The position numbers and the translations under genes are program-made. Positions 51,165-59,676 of a stretch of 64,000 nucleotides of DNA are shown in pieces (position 1 is the stretch's first letter; the number at the start of each line of letters is the position of its first letter). The notes under the pieces were generated by a model, which was not told where the DNA came from, made no database searches, and was given only the letters and a program-made list of their open reading frames with translations. This DNA is from DASTFY01 sp963829955 (GTDB taxonomy: Bacteria > Actinomycetota > Acidimicrobiia > Acidimicrobiales > Ilumatobacteraceae), in the NCBI GenBank assembly GCA_963829955.1, contig CAWHKS010000017.1, forward strand, positions 234,727-298,726, written 5' to 3'.

Positions 51165-52298
51165 TCAGGCGCCGAGCGCCCGGAGGCGACCGAGCACCGA
51201 CGGCAGCGTGTCGACCAGGGCGTCGATGTCCGCGTCCGTCGTGCTCCAGCCCACGCTCACGCGCAGCGAGTGATGCGCGTCGACCCCCATCGCCTCCAGG
51301 ACCGGGGACGGCACCAGGTCCTCGGAAGCGCAGGCGCTGCCCGAGTGCACGGCGATGCCGGCCTGATCCAGACCCAGCAGCACGGCCTGGGGTTCGATGC
51401 CCCGGATCCCCAGGCACACGATGTGGGGAAGCCGGTCCTGCGCGTCGCCGAACACCTCGACGCCGTCCAGTGCGGTGGTCGCCTCGAGGACCCGTGCCGT
51501 CCGCCCCCGGGCGGCCCCCTCCTCCTCGTCGAGCTCGCCGGCCAAGGCAGCGGAGGCCGCGCCCCATCCGACGATGGCGGGGACGTTCTCGAACCCGGCC
51601 CGGCGGGCCCGCTCCTGGTCCCCCCCGACCAGCAGGGCATCGAGGCGCAGGCCGCGCCGGACGAGCAGCGCGCCCACGCCGGGCGGGCCGCCCATCTTGT
51701 GCGCACTGACGCTCATGAGGTCGGCGCCGAGGGATCGGAAGTCGACGGGGACGTGGCCCGCGGCCTGCGCCGCGTCCACGTGCACCAGCACGCCCCGCTC
51801 GCGGCAGCCCGCCACCACGTCGGCCACCGGCTGCGTCGTGCCGACCTCATGGTTCCCCCACTGGAGATGGACGAGCGCGGTGTCCGGTCGCACCGCGGCC
51901 AGCAGTTCCCCGGCGTCGACGCGCCCCTGACGATCACAGCCGACGAGGCTCAGGTCGTGACGGGCCGAGCTGAGGCGCACCGCCGAGTGCTCCACTGCCG
52001 CTGCGACCACGTGGGCCCGGCGACCTGGCGCGCGCTCCTCGGCGCGCGCGGCGCTCCCGTGGACCGCCGTGGCGATCGCTTCGGTGGCGCCGCTCGTGAA
52101 GACCACCTCGCGGCCCCGCGCCCCGAGGAGCGCGGCCACACGCTCGCGGGCCTCCTCGACCGCCACCCGGGCGACCTGGCCCTCGTGGTGGATGCGGGCA
52201 GGGTCCCCTCCGGGCCCGCGCAGCTCGCCAGCCAGCGCGTCCACGGCCTCGGGCCGCGTCGGCGAGGTCGACGCGTGGTCCAGGTAGTGGCGGCTCAC
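51165..52298 (-). CDS. Cysteine desulfurase (NifS/IscS family)
   Basis: Predicted 377 residues from GTG (VSRHYLDHAST). The PLP lysine is in SVSAHKMGGPPGVGAL, the active-site loop is VHSGSACASEDLVPSP with the persulfide Cys, and HVDAAQAAGHVPVDF holds the cofactor Asp. It releases sulfur from cysteine for iron-sulfur clusters or tRNA thiolation. The 12-residue Cys loop places it in the IscS/NifS group (group I). An upstream ATG at 52355 would overlap the SufR gene and was rejected. A SufR-like regulator lies directly upstream. Confidence 0.92.
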   Translation of the reverse strand: MSRHYLDHASTSPTRPEAVDALAGELRGPGGDPARIHHEGQVARVAVEEARERVAALLGARGREVVFTSGATEAIATAVHGSAARAEERAPGRRAHVVAAAVEHSAVRLSSARHDLSLVGCDRQGRVDAGELLAAVRPDTALVHLQWGNHEVGTTQPVADVVAGCRERGVLVHVDAAQAAGHVPVDFRSLGADLMSVSAHKMGGPPGVGALLVRRGLRLDALLVGGDQERARRAGFENVPAIVGWGAASAALAGELDEEEGAARGRTARVLEATTALDGVEVFGDAQDRLPHIVCLGIRGIEPQAVLLGLDQAGIAVHSGSACASEDLVPSPVLEAMGVDAHHSLRVSVGWSTTDADIDALVDTLPSVLGRLRALGA

Positions 52299-52326
52299 GG
52301 TGCCGCGGCTCCGCAGGAGGGCGCGG

Positions 52327-53106
52327 TCAGAACGAGGTGACGCACATGTCGTCACCGTGGGGGAGCGACGTGGTGATAGCCGGCTCGGTCTCGCCGTAGA
52401 GCGCGGCCAGCATGCCCTTCACCATCCCGCGGTCGACGGCGCAGATCACCGGGTGCTCCATCGCCACCTCACCGAACGGGCAGTGGTTGTTGATGATGCG
52501 GAGCTGGTCGTTGCGGCTGTCCGTGTGCGCGGCGAAGCCGTGGGCGGTGAGCGCATCCGCGACCGCGTGCAGGGCCGAACGGAACGAGCGGTGGACGCCG
52601 GCCTGGTCGGGCTCCGCGGAACGCCCCGTCATCCCCGCCGCCAGAGCCCGGCCGTACTCCTGTCCCACCTCCTCGGCCATGGCTTCCGCCTCGTCCCTCG
52701 GCAGCAGGGCGAGAGCCCGGCCCAGGAGGGTCAGCATGAGGTCGTCCGTCCGTACCGCGGTGTCCAGTGAGACGCGCTCGCCGAGGGCGCGGTAGCGCTT
52801 CGACGGCCGTCCCGCTCCCGAGCCCGGCTTGCCCATGGCCACCTCGAGGTAGGAGCCCGCGGCCAGCTTGTCCAGGTGGTGGCGGGCCACGTTCGGGTGG
52901 AGGCCGAACTTCTCGGCGACCTGCGCCGCTGTCACTCCGTCCTCGCCGGACTCGTGGGCGAAGAGGTAGATGGCCCGCCGGGTCGGATCGCCGAACGCGT
53001 TGGTGATGGCGCTCACGGCGGCCGAGAACTCCGACGTCGATGCCGGTGACGGGGCGGGTGACGTCGGCGTCGAAGTCGGGGGCGAAGTGGGTGCGGCGGA
53101 AGCCAC
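52327..53106 (-). CDS. SufR-like iron-sulfur-sensing winged-helix regulator
   Basis: Predicted 259 residues. After a 25-residue Pro/Thr/Ser tail, a winged helix (AFGDPTRRAIYLFAHESGEDGVTAAQVAEKFGLHPNVARHHLDK) is followed by a regulatory domain with three cysteines, Cys209, Cys222 and Cys255, in NNHCPFGEV, HPVICAVDRG and DDMCVTSF. This pattern is that of actinobacterial SufR, which represses iron-sulfur assembly when its cluster is intact. It sits upstream of a cysteine desulfurase and is divergent from Mrp/ApbC, so all three are plausibly co-regulated by cluster status. Confidence 0.87.
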   Translation of the reverse strand: MASAAPTSPPTSTPTSPAPSPASTSEFSAAVSAITNAFGDPTRRAIYLFAHESGEDGVTAAQVAEKFGLHPNVARHHLDKLAAGSYLEVAMGKPGSGAGRPSKRYRALGERVSLDTAVRTDDLMLTLLGRALALLPRDEAEAMAEEVGQEYGRALAAGMTGRSAEPDQAGVHRSFRSALHAVADALTAHGFAAHTDSRNDQLRIINNHCPFGEVAMEHPVICAVDRGMVKGMLAALYGETEPAITTSLPHGDDMCVTSF

Positions 53107-53199
53107 GCGGGTATTCTACCTATGGCCGTAGTGGTAATTCCCCGGCCGAACCTTCCGGTACCCCCAACCCACTCCAGCCACTCCAGGACCGAGGAGCCC

Positions 53200-54345
53200 A
53201 TGCCCGTCACCAGTGACCAGGTCATCGACGCGCTGCGCCCGGTCGAGGATCCCGAGCTGCGCCGGTCGATCGTCGACCTCGGCATGGTGCGCGGCGTCGA
53301 CGTGCGGGACGACGGGGTGGTCGGCGTGCTCGTGGCGCTCACCGTTCCCGGCTGCCCGCTGCGCAACGAGATCGAGCGCCGGGTGAGCGAAGCCGTGCAG
53401 CCGCTCGACGGCGTCGCGGGCGTCTCGCTCGACTTCACCGTCATGACCGACAAGGAGCGGGAGGAGCTCCGGCTGCGGCTGCACGGTGATCCCGGCGCCA
53501 CGGCCGGCGCCGGGCAGGCCCACGGGCACGCCGAGGGACGGCAGATCCCCTTCGCCCAGCCCGGTTCCAAGACCAGGCCCCTCCTCATCGCGTCGGGCAA
53601 AGGCGGGGTCGGGAAGTCCAGCGTCACCACGAACCTCGCCGTGGCCCTGGCCCAGCGCGGGCACTCGGTGGGCGTGATCGACGCCGACGTCTACGGCTTC
53701 TCGATCCCCCGCATGCTCGGAACGGACCGGGAGCCGGTCGTCATCGACCAAATGCTCGTGCCGCCGGAGCAGTGGGGTGTCCGGTGCATCTCCATGGGCT
53801 ACTTCGTGCCCGAGGGCCAGGCCGTCATCTGGCGTGGTCCCATGCTGCACAAGGCGTTGGAGCAGTTCCTGACCGATGTCTTCTGGGACGATCCCGAGTA
53901 CTTGCTGGTCGACATGCCGCCCGGCACCGGCGACATCGCCCTCAGCCTCAGCCAGTACCTGCCTCGGGCCGAGGTCCTCGTTGTCACCACCCCGCAGCCG
54001 GCGGCGCAGAAGGTCGCCCGCCTGTCGGCGGCGATGGCGGACAAGGTGCACCTCCCGGTCCGCGGCGTCATCGAGAACATGTCGTGGTTCACCGGGGACG
54101 ACGGCAAGCGCTACGAGCTGTTCGGCGCCGGCGGTGGCCAAGAGCTCGCCGACGAGCTCGGTGTCCCGCTCCTCGCCCAGCTCCCGCTGGTGCCCGAGCT
54201 GCGGGAGGGCGGCGACTCCGGCCGGCCGATCGCGGCGGTCGCTCCCGACAGCGAGGCGGCGCGCACCTTCCAGCGGATGGCCGAGCGCATCGCCGTCGAG
54301 CTGGCGCCCCGCAAGGTGTTCAGCCCGCAGCTGCGCATCAGCTGA
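53200..54345 (+). CDS. mrp: Mrp/ApbC-type iron-sulfur carrier ATPase
   Basis: Predicted 381 residues. An N-terminal MIP18 domain (VIDALRPVEDPELRRSIVDLG) is joined to a ParA-like P-loop ATPase: LIASGKGGVGKSSVTTNLA near residue 133, and VDMPPGTGDIALSL as the Walker B/switch segment. ApbC proteins move Fe-S clusters to target enzymes. The CxxC that ligates the bridging cluster in proteobacterial ApbC is absent here (MSWFTGDDGKRYELFGAG), a variation I believe common in actinobacteria. The start has GAGGAG upstream. It is divergent from the SufR-like gene, with a 93-base shared promoter. Confidence 0.9.
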   Translation: MPVTSDQVIDALRPVEDPELRRSIVDLGMVRGVDVRDDGVVGVLVALTVPGCPLRNEIERRVSEAVQPLDGVAGVSLDFTVMTDKEREELRLRLHGDPGATAGAGQAHGHAEGRQIPFAQPGSKTRPLLIASGKGGVGKSSVTTNLAVALAQRGHSVGVIDADVYGFSIPRMLGTDREPVVIDQMLVPPEQWGVRCISMGYFVPEGQAVIWRGPMLHKALEQFLTDVFWDDPEYLLVDMPPGTGDIALSLSQYLPRAEVLVVTTPQPAAQKVARLSAAMADKVHLPVRGVIENMSWFTGDDGKRYELFGAGGGQELADELGVPLLAQLPLVPELREGGDSGRPIAAVAPDSEAARTFQRMAERIAVELAPRKVFSPQLRIS

Positions 54346-54422
54346 CGGATCGGCCGTCAGTAGGCTGACCGCTCGCCCATCCGCCCTTCCCCACTCTGCC
54401 AACCTGGAACTGGAGTCATTCC

Positions 54423-54656
54423 GTGGACGTCCGTATCGGCATCACCCAGGTCGCTCGCGAGTTGCTCATCGAGCTGTCCGACGACACGGACCGGGACACG
54501 CTCCGGAGCTCCATCGACGCCGCGCTGGGCGGCGCTGTCGACACGCTGACCCTGACCGACCGGCGGGGCCGGGACATCCTCGTGCCGGCGGAGAAGATCG
54601 CCTACATCGAGCTCGGTCCGGCGACCGGCGACCGGCGCATCGGTTTCGGCGGTTGA
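54423..54656 (+). CDS. DUF3107 family protein
   Basis: Predicted 77 residues from GTG: VDVRIGITQVARELLIEL and a conserved centre RGRDILVPAEKIAYIELGP. This matches the small DUF3107 family (Mycobacterium TB9.4-like), found across actinobacteria without a known function. TAGGCT lies near 54361. The stop overlaps the TTG start of the next gene (TTGA). Confidence 0.88.
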   Translation: MDVRIGITQVARELLIELSDDTDRDTLRSSIDAALGGAVDTLTLTDRRGRDILVPAEKIAYIELGPATGDRRIGFGG

Positions 54657-55642
54657 CCGAACCGGTCGGCGGCGGCCGTCCACTCATCGGCCCCCGCCTC
54701 ATCGAGCACAGTCTCCTCTTCGTCACCGGCAAGGGCGGCGTCGGCAAGACGACGATCGCCGCCGCGCTCGCCATCCACGCGGCGGCAGCGGGCAAGCGGG
54801 TCCTGGCCTGCGAGGTGGACGCCAAGGGGACGCTGGCGGCGGCGTTCGAGGCCGGTCCGCTGGGCTTCGAGCCCCGGCCCGTGCACCCCGGCATCGACGC
54901 CATGGCCATGGACACCGAGGACTCCCTGCGCGAGTACCTGCGCCTCTACGTGCACCTGCCGCTGCTGGCCAGGATCGGGCCGCTGGCCCGCACCTTCGAC
55001 TTCGTGGCCGACGCCGCGCCGGGGGTCAAGGAGATCCTCACGGTCGGCAAGGTCTGCTACGAGGTGCGGGAGGAGCACTACGACCTCGTCGTCGTGGATG
55101 CAGCGGCCTCCGGCCACATCGCGGGTCAGCTCTCGGCGCCCTGGACGATCAACGACCTCGTGCAGGTGGGGCTGGTGCGCGACCAGACCCGCTGGATGAC
55201 CGACATCCTCGCCGACCCCGCCCAGACCGGGGTGGTGGTGGTGACGACCGCGGAGGAGCTCCCCGTCGTCGAGACGCTGGACCTCCTCGAGCTGCTCGGG
55301 GCGACGGTGCCGGTCGCGGTGGCTGCAGTCATCGTCAACCGCGTCCTACCGGAGCTGTTCACCCGCGTCGATGAGGAGCTCTTCGCCGCCCTGCGCACTC
55401 CCGCGGCCGTCGGTGCCCTGGCCGCCGCGGGCGGCGCACAGGCGGGCGACGTCATGCAGGTCCTGGACGCGGCGGCGCTGGCCGTGGCGCTGCGGCGCGA
55501 GCGGGCCGGGAACCTCGCCATGCTCCAGGAGCGGCTGCGGCCCGGTCTCGGCATGGTTCTGGTGCCCGAGCTGTTCGCCCGCAGCCACGGCAAGCGGGCG
55601 GTGATGCAGGTCGCTGAGGCGCTTTCCGAGGAGCTGAGCTGA
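54653..55642 (+). CDS. Get3/ArsA-like ATPase, first of pair
   Basis: Predicted 329 residues from a TTG that overlaps the DUF3107 stop. The deviant Walker A loop is FVTGKGGVGKTTIAAALA near residue 25. It resembles the first protein of the actinobacterial Get3-like pair (Mycobacterium tuberculosis Rv3679), an ATPase heterodimer linked to membrane and redox stress. No metal-binding cysteines of arsenite pumps are evident. TGATG overlaps the second ATPase. Confidence 0.87.
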   Translation: MTEPVGGGRPLIGPRLIEHSLLFVTGKGGVGKTTIAAALAIHAAAAGKRVLACEVDAKGTLAAAFEAGPLGFEPRPVHPGIDAMAMDTEDSLREYLRLYVHLPLLARIGPLARTFDFVADAAPGVKEILTVGKVCYEVREEHYDLVVVDAAASGHIAGQLSAPWTINDLVQVGLVRDQTRWMTDILADPAQTGVVVVTTAEELPVVETLDLLELLGATVPVAVAAVIVNRVLPELFTRVDEELFAALRTPAAVGALAAAGGAQAGDVMQVLDAAALAVALRRERAGNLAMLQERLRPGLGMVLVPELFARSHGKRAVMQVAEALSEELS

Positions 55643-56796
55643 TGGCGACGACCACGCTGGAGCAGCTCTTGTCGGCCAAGGAGGTCGTGGTCACGTGCGG
55701 GGCCGGCGGGGTCGGCAAGACCACCACGGCGGCAGCGCTGGCCACGATGGCCGCGCTGCATCTCGGCGGCCGGGTGCTCGTGCTCACCATCGACCCGGCC
55801 CGGCGGCTGGCGGACGCGCTGGGGCTGGAAGGCATCGGCAACGAGGAGCGCCGGGTGGGCCCGAAGGCCTTCGCGGCCGCCGGTTTGAAGCCCCGCGGCG
55901 AGCTGTGGGCGGCGATGCTCGACACCAAGGCCTCGTGGGACGACCTCATCAGGCAGCACGCCCCCGATCCCCGGACCCGCGACGCCATCCTCGCCAACCC
56001 GCTCTACGACAACATCACCGCCCGCTTCGTCCAGAGCCACGACTACATCGCCATGGAACGGCTGCACGAGCTGCACGCGTCCGGCCGCTACGACCTGATC
56101 GTCGTCGACACCCCGCCCTCCCGCAACGCTCTCGACTTCCTCGACGCGCCGGACCGGATGGAGGAGTTCTTCGGCGGCCGCCTGCTTCGCTGGCTCACGG
56201 CGCCGATGCGCAACCGCGTGGTCGGAGCGGCGTCGCGTCCGTTCCTGACCATCGCCGATCGTGTGCTCGGTGCCCGCTTCCTCCAGGACATCGCCGAGTT
56301 CTTCACACTGATGCAGTCGATGGAGAAGGGCTTCGTCGACCGGGCCCGCAGCGTGAGCGCGCTCATGGCGGACGCCCGGACGGCGTTCTGCGTCGTGACC
56401 ACGCTGGAGACCGCACCCGCCCGGGAGGCGGCGTTCTTCGTCGCGGAGCTCCGCCGGCGGGGACTGCCGCTGGGCGCGGTGATCGTCAACAAGGCCCTGC
56501 CCGAGTGGCTGCTCGACGCCGGCCCGAGCGCGGTCGCGGCCCGGTTCTGCGACGCGCCGGGCCCGCTGGCCGCCGCCGTGCGCGACGTGGTGGGTGCGCC
56601 GAAGGGCCGCGTCCGCCGGGTGCTGGCCGAGGTGGGCGAGAGCTTCGCCAACTACGCCGTCGTGGCGGCGCGCGAGGCCGAGCAGCGCGCCGAGCTGGCC
56701 ACCGGCGCCGACGTGCTCGTGACCGTGCCCGTGCTCGACGAGCCGGTCAACGATCTCGCCGGTCTGGTCCGCCTGGGCCGCTGCTGCTGGCGCTGA
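55642..56796 (+). CDS. Get3/ArsA-like ATPase, second of pair
   Basis: Predicted 384 residues. Walker A is VVTCGAGGVGKTTTAAALA, switch I has LTIDPARRLADALG, and DLIVVDTPPSRNALDFLDAP is the switch II aspartate region. It matches the second member of the pair (Rv3680-like). Co-translated with the first by TGATG overlap; the two probably form one complex. It contains few cysteines, so arsenite binding is unlikely. Its end is 28 bases before the histidine kinase. Confidence 0.88.
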   Translation: MATTTLEQLLSAKEVVVTCGAGGVGKTTTAAALATMAALHLGGRVLVLTIDPARRLADALGLEGIGNEERRVGPKAFAAAGLKPRGELWAAMLDTKASWDDLIRQHAPDPRTRDAILANPLYDNITARFVQSHDYIAMERLHELHASGRYDLIVVDTPPSRNALDFLDAPDRMEEFFGGRLLRWLTAPMRNRVVGAASRPFLTIADRVLGARFLQDIAEFFTLMQSMEKGFVDRARSVSALMADARTAFCVVTTLETAPAREAAFFVAELRRRGLPLGAVIVNKALPEWLLDAGPSAVAARFCDAPGPLAAAVRDVVGAPKGRVRRVLAEVGESFANYAVVAAREAEQRAELATGADVLVTVPVLDEPVNDLAGLVRLGRCCWR

Positions 56797-56824
56797 CCGC
56801 GGAGCGTCGGCAGACTCTTCGCCC

Positions 56825-58318
56825 GTGGCCACCTTGTCCGATCTCGCCCGGCAGCACACCGAGCTCGACCGCGCCGACACGGTCCACCTGCTGCGTCTGA
56901 TCGCCGACTGGGGGATGCTGGCCGACTTCTGCTTCGCCGACGTCCTGCTCTACACCCCGGCCAGGGACGGGCGGTGGCTGGTGCTCGGCCACGTGCGGCC
57001 GGTCACCGGGCAGACCCTCTACCTGTCGGACTGGGTGGGCTCGTGGGCCAACGAGTCCGAGGCCACGCTGCTGTCGGAGGCGCATGGGTCGGGCAAGATG
57101 GTCGAGGGCGAGATCGTCGTCGAGGGCATCCCGGACACGTCCCGTCTCCTCGCCATCCCCGTCCGCCGGCAGGGCAGGGTCATCGCCGTGCTCACGAAGG
57201 AGTGGTCGCCCCGCACCGGACGCCAGCCCGGGGAGCTGGAGCGCACCTACCTGTCCATCTTCCACCGGTTCGCGGCGATGATCGCCGAGGGCAGCTTCCC
57301 GTTCGAGGCCCGCCGCAGCAGCGCGCCCGTGGCGCCCCACGTGGGGGACGGGGTGATGCTGCTCGACGCCGCCGCACACGTGCAGTACTCGTCACCCAAC
57401 GCCGTCTCCGCCCTGCACCGGGTCGGCATCAAGGCCAACGCGGTCGGGCAGCGCCTGGCCGAGCTGGGCTTCAACGACGCCTCCGTGCGGCAGGCCTTCG
57501 AGCGTGGGGAGCCGGTGATCGAGGAGGTCGACCAGACGACCGAGGTCACGCTGCTCACCCGCTGCATCCCGATCATGGACGGTGGCGCCATCACCGGTGG
57601 GGTGCTGCTGCTGCGGGATGTCAGCGAGCTGCGGCAGCGCGATCGGCTGCTGCTGTCGAAGGACGCCACCATCCGCGAGATCCACCACCGGGTGAAGAAC
57701 AACCTCCAGACGATCTCGTCGCTGCTGCGGCTGCAGGCCCGCCGCACGCCGTCGGACAGCGCCAGGGCGGTCCTGGCCGAGGCGGTCCGGCGCATCAGGA
57801 CGATCGCGATCGTCCACGAGACGCTGTCGAGGGAGGCCAGCGACGACGTGGCGTTCGTGGAGATCGTCCGGCCCCTGCTGCGTCTGGCCGAGGACTCGCT
57901 GCAGTCACCCGAGCGGCCAGTCCGCTTCCGGGTGGAAGGCGACGGGGGCAAGTTGCCGTCGGGCATGGCCACGCCGCTGGCCGTCGTGCTGACGGAGCTG
58001 CTGCAGAACGCGGTTGCCCACGCCTTCGTCAACCGCAACCGGCCGGGCAACGTCGTGGTGCTGCTGGAGCACGACGACCATCGACTGGCGGTGAAGGTGG
58101 TCGATGACGGCGTCGGCGTTCCCGAGGACTTCTCCATCGACCAGACGTCGAGCCTCGGCCTGACCATCGTGCGCTCGCTCGTGACGACCGAGCTGGCCGG
58201 TCACATCTCTATCCGCGCCGGGACCCCGGCCGACCATCTGCGGGCCTCGCTCGAGGCCCCGGACCAGGGCACGGGGACCACGGTCGTCGTCGAGGTGCCG
58301 ATGCACCTCGACGTCTGA
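56825..58318 (+). CDS. pdtaS: PdtaS-like sensor histidine kinase
   Basis: Predicted 497 residues from GTG. An N-terminal GAF-like domain (to about residue 150) and a PAS domain (about 175-270) precede a HisKA_2 domain with the phosphorylated His in REIHHRVKNNLQTISSLLRL and a HATPase with LTELLQNAVAHAFVNR and VVDDGVGVPEDF. This is the layout of M. tuberculosis PdtaS (Rv3220c), which phosphorylates an ANTAR antiterminator. In mycobacteria the gene neighbours whiB1, as it nearly does here. It is soluble; no membrane helices are predicted. No response-regulator gene is in the window. Confidence 0.9.
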   Translation: MATLSDLARQHTELDRADTVHLLRLIADWGMLADFCFADVLLYTPARDGRWLVLGHVRPVTGQTLYLSDWVGSWANESEATLLSEAHGSGKMVEGEIVVEGIPDTSRLLAIPVRRQGRVIAVLTKEWSPRTGRQPGELERTYLSIFHRFAAMIAEGSFPFEARRSSAPVAPHVGDGVMLLDAAAHVQYSSPNAVSALHRVGIKANAVGQRLAELGFNDASVRQAFERGEPVIEEVDQTTEVTLLTRCIPIMDGGAITGGVLLLRDVSELRQRDRLLLSKDATIREIHHRVKNNLQTISSLLRLQARRTPSDSARAVLAEAVRRIRTIAIVHETLSREASDDVAFVEIVRPLLRLAEDSLQSPERPVRFRVEGDGGKLPSGMATPLAVVLTELLQNAVAHAFVNRNRPGNVVVLLEHDDHRLAVKVVDDGVGVPEDFSIDQTSSLGLTIVRSLVTTELAGHISIRAGTPADHLRASLEAPDQGTGTTVVVEVPMHLDV

Positions 58319-58326
58319 CCGGGCGC

Positions 58327-59106
58327 TCAGCCGTTGGCGAAGTCGGACGTGGTCCAGACCCGGCGGCCGAGGTAGTCCTGCACGCGGGCGATGTAGTCGT
58401 TGGCCGCCGCCGTGTACCAGCGGCCTGAGAACCAGCGCCCGATGCAACCCCAGGCGTCGCCGGCCGCGTACTGCCGGCCCCGCTCCACGGTGTTCAACCA
58501 GGTCTCCCTGCCCTCGAAGCACGACCGCCACACCGCGTAGGCGATGTCCATGTTGTACGCCGACGAGGCGACCGCCGTGTCGATGTAGGCCCGGAAGTAC
58601 TGCGTGCGGACCTGCATCAGCCCGATCGACTCGGGGCACAGACCGGGCCTGCCGTCGGCGCCGATGGGGTGGCCGGGCGCGCAGATGCCGGGGTTGGCGG
58701 TGAAGTCACCGGCCGCGTCCTGGTGCCACCACGACTCCATCGCCACCTGGGCCCGCACGACGTCGGTGGCGATCCCCCACTTGCAGGCCGTCCACTGGAT
58801 GATCTCGTCGGTCGTCCCGGTGAAGGAACCGGTCACTCGGTGAGCGAAGGCCAGGTCAGGGTCAGGCGCGGTCGACCGGCCGGGCGTCTGGTTGAACCGG
58901 CTGTTGACCGTCCGATTCTCGGCCGCGGCGCGCACCCGGGCCTGGCACGTGGCGTCGCTCGGCAGCGCGCTGCCCGGAGGGAGCGTGCGGGACTCGCCGG
59001 TCGCCGGCGGGGCCGGGCTTGCCGGGGGTGGACCGCAGGCCGCCGCCCCCAGCAGGAACAGCCCCGACACGAACGCGACGGCACGCCGTCCGCCCATGAT
59101 GGTCAT
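58327..59106 (-). CDS. Lytic-transglycosylase-like lipoprotein
   Basis: Predicted 259 residues. MTIMGGRRAVAFVSGLFLLGAAAC is a lipoprotein signal with lipobox LGAAAC. The mature part has an SLT-like core: catalytic Glu in VAMESWWHQD, followed by SIGLMQVRTQYF and AYNMDIAYAVWRSC. It would cleave peptidoglycan glycan strands at the cell surface. The ATG at 59106 has a GGGAGA box upstream and is preferred to TTG at 59121. It lies between pdtaS and whiB1 genes, an insertion relative to the mycobacterial pair. Confidence 0.85.
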   Translation of the reverse strand: MTIMGGRRAVAFVSGLFLLGAAACGPPPASPAPPATGESRTLPPGSALPSDATCQARVRAAAENRTVNSRFNQTPGRSTAPDPDLAFAHRVTGSFTGTTDEIIQWTACKWGIATDVVRAQVAMESWWHQDAAGDFTANPGICAPGHPIGADGRPGLCPESIGLMQVRTQYFRAYIDTAVASSAYNMDIAYAVWRSCFEGRETWLNTVERGRQYAAGDAWGCIGRWFSGRWYTAAANDYIARVQDYLGRRVWTTSDFANG

Positions 59107-59198
59107 CGCCTTGTCTCCCAACTCGCCCGCGCATCGAGTCCGGTGTCTGCTGCCCGTCGTCGGCCGGCTGTCAGCCGGTCGTCATGACCGTACTCGCC

Positions 59199-59495
59199 TC
59201 AGACAGCGACGGCCTTCTGACGGGCGACGTACTCGCGGCGCAGGACCCGGCGCTCCTCTTCGGAGGTGCCACCCCAGATGCCGGAGTCCTGGTTCGTGCT
59301 CAGGGCGAAGTCGAGGCAGTCGGCCTGGACCGGACACTGGCGGCAGACGGCCCGCGCGTGGTCGATCTGCACCAGCGCGGCACCCGTGGTCCCGATGGGG
59401 AAGAACAGCTCGGGGTCGGTATCACGGCACAGCGCCTCCGCGCGCCATCCGTACTCGGCGTTGGCCAGGGCGATCACGCTTGCGGGCAAAGACAT
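59199..59495 (-). CDS. whiB1: WhiB1-type iron-sulfur transcription factor
   Basis: Predicted 98 residues. The four cluster ligands are Cys23, Cys51, Cys54 and Cys60, and the GIWGG turn is at residues 72-76 with a basic tail RRVLRREYVARQKAVAV. The segment DPELFFPIGTTGAALVQI closely follows mycobacterial WhiB1 (DPELFFPVGNSGPALAQI), an essential NO-sensitive partner of the primary sigma factor. The N-terminus is about 14 residues longer than that protein. A perfect CRP consensus lies 77 bases upstream. Confidence 0.95.
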   Translation of the reverse strand: MSLPASVIALANAEYGWRAEALCRDTDPELFFPIGTTGAALVQIDHARAVCRQCPVQADCLDFALSTNQDSGIWGGTSEEERRVLRREYVARQKAVAV

Positions 59496-59572
59496 CGTTC
59501 ACCGTCTTCAGTGGGCCGTTTCCACGGCGTCCGATGGGCGTCACCAGGGCCAGCTCGAAAAGCTGCACACCT

Positions 59573-59588
59573 TGTGAGACTGTTCACA
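59573..59588. promoter_or_regulatory. CRP/Rv3676-type binding site
   Basis: TGTGAGACTGTTCACA matches the full palindromic consensus TGTGA-N6-TCACA. It is 77 bases from the WhiB1 start and 88 bases from the divergent glycerophosphodiesterase start. In M. tuberculosis whiB1 is a known CRP (Rv3676) target, so this is likely the same circuit. Confidence 0.75.
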
Positions 59589-59676
59589 TGGCACGTCCCG
59601 ACGAATTAGTTGCACTCGTCAGGGACCGGCACAACGTAGGCCACGGGACCAGACTTGACAAGGGGAGGTCGGAAAG

